Source of the DNA: Idiomarina sp. PL1-037
GTDB taxonomy: Bacteria > Pseudomonadota > Gammaproteobacteria > Enterobacterales > Alteromonadaceae
Assembly (NCBI RefSeq): GCF_034422975.1
Contig: NZ_CP139873.1
Coordinates: 1,488,001-1,552,000 of the forward strand
Reading direction: 5' to 3'
Length of the DNA stretch: 64,000 bases
The notes beneath the pieces are model-generated. The model did not search any database. It saw only the letters and a program-made list of their open reading frames with translations, and was not told the origin of the DNA. The stretch's first letter is position 1; the number at the start of each line of letters is the position of its first letter. Below are positions 60,586 through 64,000 of the stretch, in pieces. The position numbers and the translations under genes were made by a program.

Positions 60586-61875
60586 TTAACTGTGACAGAG
60601 CCGTGAAAACTCGGAAAAATAGTCGGGATAGGTCTTCGCACAACAACCGGGATCATTGATTGTCACTCCAGTCGGCGAAAATGCGACTAAGGAGAAGCAC
60701 ATTGCCATGCGATGGTCGTCATAAGTATCAATTGCGGCATGTTGCCAGTGCTTCAGCGGCTCAATGCGGAGAGAGTCCTCGCTTTCATCGACTATGGCAC
60801 CCAGCTGTCGCAGCTCTGTTGCCATAGCATGAAGACGGTCGGTTTCTTTTACCCGCCAGTTTGCGACATTACGAATTGTCGTCGGTCTATTTGCGAATAG
60901 AGCCAGTGGCGCAACCGTCATTGCCGCATCGGGAATATCATTAAAGTCCTGGTCAATGCCCTGCACGTTTCCTGTGCCGGATACGGTTATGCTGTTTTTA
61001 TGGTAGCTTACTGACGCACCCATGGCTTCAATAACTTCGGCGAAGCGTTTGTCGCCCTGAATCGAGTTTTTACCGACACCGATAATTTCAACAGGACCTT
61101 TTCCTAAGAGCGCGGCGGCCATCCAGTAAGATGCGGCGCTGGCATCACCTTCTACCCAGTATTCGCCGGGCGACTGGTAACATTGTCCGCCGGTAATAGC
61201 GTAGCGCTGAGGAGAGTCTTCTTTTATAGAAATGCCAAAATCAGACAGCATTTGCAGCGTCAGTTCAATGTAAGGTCGTGAAACCACATTCCCTTTTAAT
61301 GTCAGGGTTGAATCACCGGGCAGTAACGGAAGCGCCATCAGCAGAGCCGAAATGAATTGGCTGGATACCGAACCATCAATTTCAAAGTGACCCGACTTTA
61401 AACCAGAAGTCATTTCTAACGGAGGAAACCCTGTCTCCCCCAGATAGTTAACCCCGGCATTATGAGGCTGTAAAGCATCAACTAAGTGCTTAACCGGGCG
61501 CTCATGCATTCGGGCATCACCTTTTAACACTACCGCTTGATGTTCGCTTTTTAATGTTGCCGCTAACACGGCTATGAGCGGCCGCATTGCCGTGCCGGCG
61601 TTTCCCAGATAGAGATCAGAAGCAGGTTTGTTCCAATGCCCTCCTAAACCATGCACCCGGGTAGTGAGTTTGTCATCTTCAAAGCTCACTCCCAATGCAT
61701 TAAGAGCTTCACGCATGCGGCTGGTGTCATCGCTAACCAGTAAATTATGTAAGGTGACGGGAGTCTGGCATAAAGCAGCCATAAGCAGTGCCCGGTTAGC
61801 AATGCTTTTTGAACCTGGTAAGGTGACAGTACCGCGACAATGCTGCCGCGGCTCTAAATGAATAGAATTAACCAC
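60586..61875 (-). CDS. aroA: 3-phosphoshikimate 1-carboxyvinyltransferase (EPSP synthase)
   Basis: Joins shikimate-3-phosphate and PEP. LPGSKSIANRALL (with the substrate Lys-Ser), LGNAGTAMRPL and RVKETDRLHAMATELRQLG mark the active site. The LGNAGTAMRP form is class I, as in E. coli. 429 residues with a GTG start that overlaps the hisC stop by eight bases. Confidence 0.95.
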   Translation of the reverse strand: MVNSIHLEPRQHCRGTVTLPGSKSIANRALLMAALCQTPVTLHNLLVSDDTSRMREALNALGVSFEDDKLTTRVHGLGGHWNKPASDLYLGNAGTAMRPLIAVLAATLKSEHQAVVLKGDARMHERPVKHLVDALQPHNAGVNYLGETGFPPLEMTSGLKSGHFEIDGSVSSQFISALLMALPLLPGDSTLTLKGNVVSRPYIELTLQMLSDFGISIKEDSPQRYAITGGQCYQSPGEYWVEGDASAASYWMAAALLGKGPVEIIGVGKNSIQGDKRFAEVIEAMGASVSYHKNSITVSGTGNVQGIDQDFNDIPDAAMTVAPLALFANRPTTIRNVANWRVKETDRLHAMATELRQLGAIVDESEDSLRIEPLKHWQHAAIDTYDDHRMAMCFSLVAFSPTGVTINDPGCCAKTYPDYFSEFSRLCHS

Positions 61876-62971
61876 GCAGCTTTTTCATTGCCTTAATAAA
61901 GGCTTGATTTTCTTCAGGCAGACCAATGCTGACACGTAAATGATTAGGCAACTCATAGCCACCTACAGGACGTACAATAACGCCTTCATGCAGAAGCTCG
62001 TCGTAAAGCTTCTCAGCACCGGACCCAACTTCTATGGTTAAAAAGTTACCGTAAGATGGAATGTAGTTAAGTCCTGAATCTTCACAAAAGTCAGTTAACT
62101 GCTTCATACCTTGTGCGTTTAATTCAACGGCTTTTTGCAAATAGGCGTGATCATCTAATACCACTTCAGCTGCTTTCAGTGACAACGAGTTCATATTGAA
62201 CGGCTGACGAATACGGTTAAGGACGTCTGCCACACTCTCGTCACTGACCACGTATCCCGCGCGCAAACCGGCTAAGCCATAGGCTTTAGAAAACGTCCGG
62301 CTAACCACCAGATTAGGATATTCTTTTATCCACTCTACCGACGGCGCTCGCTCGTCTTCCGGAACATACTCGTAATAAGCTTCATCCAGAACCACAATGA
62401 TATTTTGCGGTATCTTAGCAAGAAAGTCTTTTAGCGCTGAGGTTGATAAAAAGGTGCCCGTTGGGTTATTCGGGTTAGCAATAAAGATCATCTTGGTTTT
62501 ATCGGTAACGGCTTTTGCCATACCATCAAGATCGTGCCCGTAATCTACTGCAGGAACAGCAACAGGTTTAGCACCGATAGCCTGAGTAACCAGCGGATAC
62601 ACCACAAATGCGTGTTGTGAGAAAATTACTTCGTTCTTATCCGACACAAAGGTACGGGCTAAAATTTCCAGAACATCGTTAGAACCGTTACCCAGAGTTA
62701 TTTGCTGCGTTCCAACTTCATGTAACTCAGCCAGCCGGCTTTTAAGGTAGTAACCATTGGCGTCAGGGTAACGCACTAAATCCGTTAACTCGGCTTCCAG
62801 CGCGGTTTTTACTTTTCCACTCAAACCCAGAGGGTTTTCGTTTGAAGCCAGCTTAACCACGTGCTGCAGACCTAACTCACGCTGTAATTCAGACGTAGGC
62901 TTACCTGCCTGATACGGACGTAATTGCTTCACTCCGGAATTAACCAGTTCTAATGCATTAAATTCTGCCAT
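61868..62971 (-). CDS. hisC: Histidinol-phosphate/aromatic aminotransferase
   Basis: PLP fold-type I aminotransferase of 367 residues. LASNENPLG, DEAYYEYVPE, and the Schiff-base Lys in SRTFSKAYGLAGLRAGY are HisC marks. Because it lies between serC and aroA, outside a his operon, it is the kind that often works on aromatic keto acids (phenylpyruvate) besides histidinol phosphate. Which activity dominates cannot be read from sequence. Confidence 0.9.
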   Translation of the reverse strand: MAEFNALELVNSGVKQLRPYQAGKPTSELQRELGLQHVVKLASNENPLGLSGKVKTALEAELTDLVRYPDANGYYLKSRLAELHEVGTQQITLGNGSNDVLEILARTFVSDKNEVIFSQHAFVVYPLVTQAIGAKPVAVPAVDYGHDLDGMAKAVTDKTKMIFIANPNNPTGTFLSTSALKDFLAKIPQNIIVVLDEAYYEYVPEDERAPSVEWIKEYPNLVVSRTFSKAYGLAGLRAGYVVSDESVADVLNRIRQPFNMNSLSLKAAEVVLDDHAYLQKAVELNAQGMKQLTDFCEDSGLNYIPSYGNFLTIEVGSGAEKLYDELLHEGVIVRPVGGYELPNHLRVSIGLPEENQAFIKAMKKLRG

Positions 62972-63002
62972 AGCGATTCACTACCTTTTTTATTCTATTT
63001 AT

Positions 63003-64000
63003 TTAGCCAAGCTTACGCTCGAAATCTGCCATATAACTTAGCAATGCTTCCACACCTTCTACCGGCATTGCGTTATAAATACTGGCTCTCATGCCACCAA
63101 CAAAGCGATGCCCTTTTAACCCTAATAAACCTGCGTTTTTAGCGCCTTGTAAAAATTCCGCATCAAGCTTGTCGTCGGCCAACTGAAAAGGAACGTTCAT
63201 AATTGAACGGTAAGCCGGATTAATCGTATTACTGTAAAAATCGGACTTATCGACAAAATCATATAACAGCTGCGCTTTATAGCGATTGCGTTCGCCCATA
63301 GCGACTAACCCGCCCTGCGCTTTTAACCACTTGAATACCAGCCCAGCAAGGTACCAGGCAAAGGTGTTGGGTGTGTTGTACATAGACCCGTCTTTCGCCT
63401 GAAGTTGGTAATCCATAATAGACGACACCTGCTTCTGCGGCTCGCCTAATAAAGACTTTTTAACAATAGCAATGGCAAAACCTGAAGGACCAATATTCTT
63501 CTGGGCTCCAGCATATATAACGCCAAACTTTGAAACATCCAGTGGTTCAGAAAGAATGTTTGATGACATATCGGCGATAACTGGCGCCTTTACGTCAGGA
63601 ACTTCATGCAGTGCAATACCATCGACAGTTTCATTAGGACAATAATGAAAATAAGCGGCATTTTCAGACAGTTCCCAGTCTTCTGGACACTGAATTTCTT
63701 TGCCTTTAGCGCCTTCCTGAACCTTCCCCGCAATATTCACCTTGGAAACAAATTTTTCGGCTTCCCGGATAGCAAAACCAGACCAAATTCCTGTATCCAG
63801 ATAATCTACGGTAGCATCCGGTGACGCAATATTTTGCGGGACCGCAGAAAACTGGCCGCGTCCACCACCTTGCAAAAAGAGTACTTCATAGTCGTCCGGC
63901 ACGTTTAACAGATCGCGCAAGTCTTGCTCGGCTTCACGTGCCATGTGGACATAGACAGGGTCGCGGTGAGAAATTTCCATCACAGATACGCCCTGTCCAT
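63003..64000 (-). CDS. serC: Phosphoserine aminotransferase (5' end beyond right edge)
   Basis: PLP enzyme of serine and pyridoxine synthesis. The frame stays open to the right edge, so about 30 N-terminal residues are outside the window; the visible part opens GQGVSVMEISHRDP. PLP-Lys in GAQKNIGPSGF and the closing GGMRASIYNAMP are typical. First gene of the serC-hisC-aroA-cmk-rpsA row. Confidence 0.96.
   Translation of the reverse strand, partial: GQGVSVMEISHRDPVYVHMAREAEQDLRDLLNVPDDYEVLFLQGGGRGQFSAVPQNIASPDATVDYLDTGIWSGFAIREAEKFVSKVNIAGKVQEGAKGKEIQCPEDWELSENAAYFHYCPNETVDGIALHEVPDVKAPVIADMSSNILSEPLDVSKFGVIYAGAQKNIGPSGFAIAIVKKSLLGEPQKQVSSIMDYQLQAKDGSMYNTPNTFAWYLAGLVFKWLKAQGGLVAMGERNRYKAQLLYDFVDKSDFYSNTINPAYRSIMNVPFQLADDKLDAEFLQGAKNAGLLGLKGHRFVGGMRASIYNAMPVEGVEALLSYMADFERKLG

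Noticed and set aside
1..64000. CRISPR arrays, insertion sequences, prophage, tRNA, rRNA, toxin-antitoxin or defence islands
   Set aside because: No direct-repeat arrays, transposase or integrase motifs, cloverleaf sequences, or small paired toxin genes were seen on reading both strands.

Overview
The window is core chromosome of a marine gammaproteobacterium of the Alteromonadales, most like Idiomarina. This rests on E. coli/Shewanella-like protein sequences and gene order, a cbb3 oxidase cluster, and amino-acid-centred metabolism (leucine dehydrogenase, asparaginase, a Na+-coupled transporter, PEP synthase). The genus is inferred from recognition, not from a search. I see no prophage, insertion sequence, CRISPR array, tRNA or rRNA, and no obviously foreign gene block. 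I found no undescribed multi-gene system. The points of interest are missing neighbours, leader RNAs and one possible small RNA.

Left part, mostly + strand (1-8.8 kb): the 3' part of ccoN, then ccoO, ccoQ, ccoP, fixH/ccoH, the copper ATPase ccoI, ccoS and a TauE/SafE-like membrane protein, followed by uspE and ttcA. This builds and metallates a high-affinity terminal oxidase. ccoG and fnr, common neighbours here, are absent. From 8.9 to 16.7 kb come bax and a multipass membrane gene (-), then rluE, mnmA, hflD, purB, roxA and leucine dehydrogenase (+): RNA modification, purine synthesis, ribosome hydroxylation and amino-acid catabolism.

Middle (16.7-38.2 kb): ydiJ and ppsA (-), divergent ppsR (+), a DUF1338 gene and a class II DAHP synthase (-), htpX, then the biotin locus with bioBFCD (-) divergent from bioA (+) around a shared control region. 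Next are a small membrane protein, asnS, a YdjA-type nitroreductase, sppA, ansA and a neurotransmitter:sodium symporter family transporter. An isolated prpD (-) follows, then a 340-base gene-free stretch holding a strong - strand terminator and a second hairpin.

Right part, nearly all - strand (40-64 kb). The first block is rluC, a HAD phosphatase, maf/yceF, yceD, rpmF, plsX, fabH, fabD, fabG and acpP, then pabC, mltG, tmk, holB, a PilZ-position gene and tatD: lipid synthesis, ribosome supply, cell wall, folate and replication. fabF is missing and a terminator sits in its place. Divergent rne (+) has a long leader with an rne5-like hairpin. Then come a ComEA-like gene, pyrF, lapB, lapA, ihfB, rpsA with an S1-autoregulation-type leader, cmk, aroA, hisC and a serC cut by the right edge. 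The last set is a reduced form of the serC-aroA-cmk-rpsA aromatic supraoperon.
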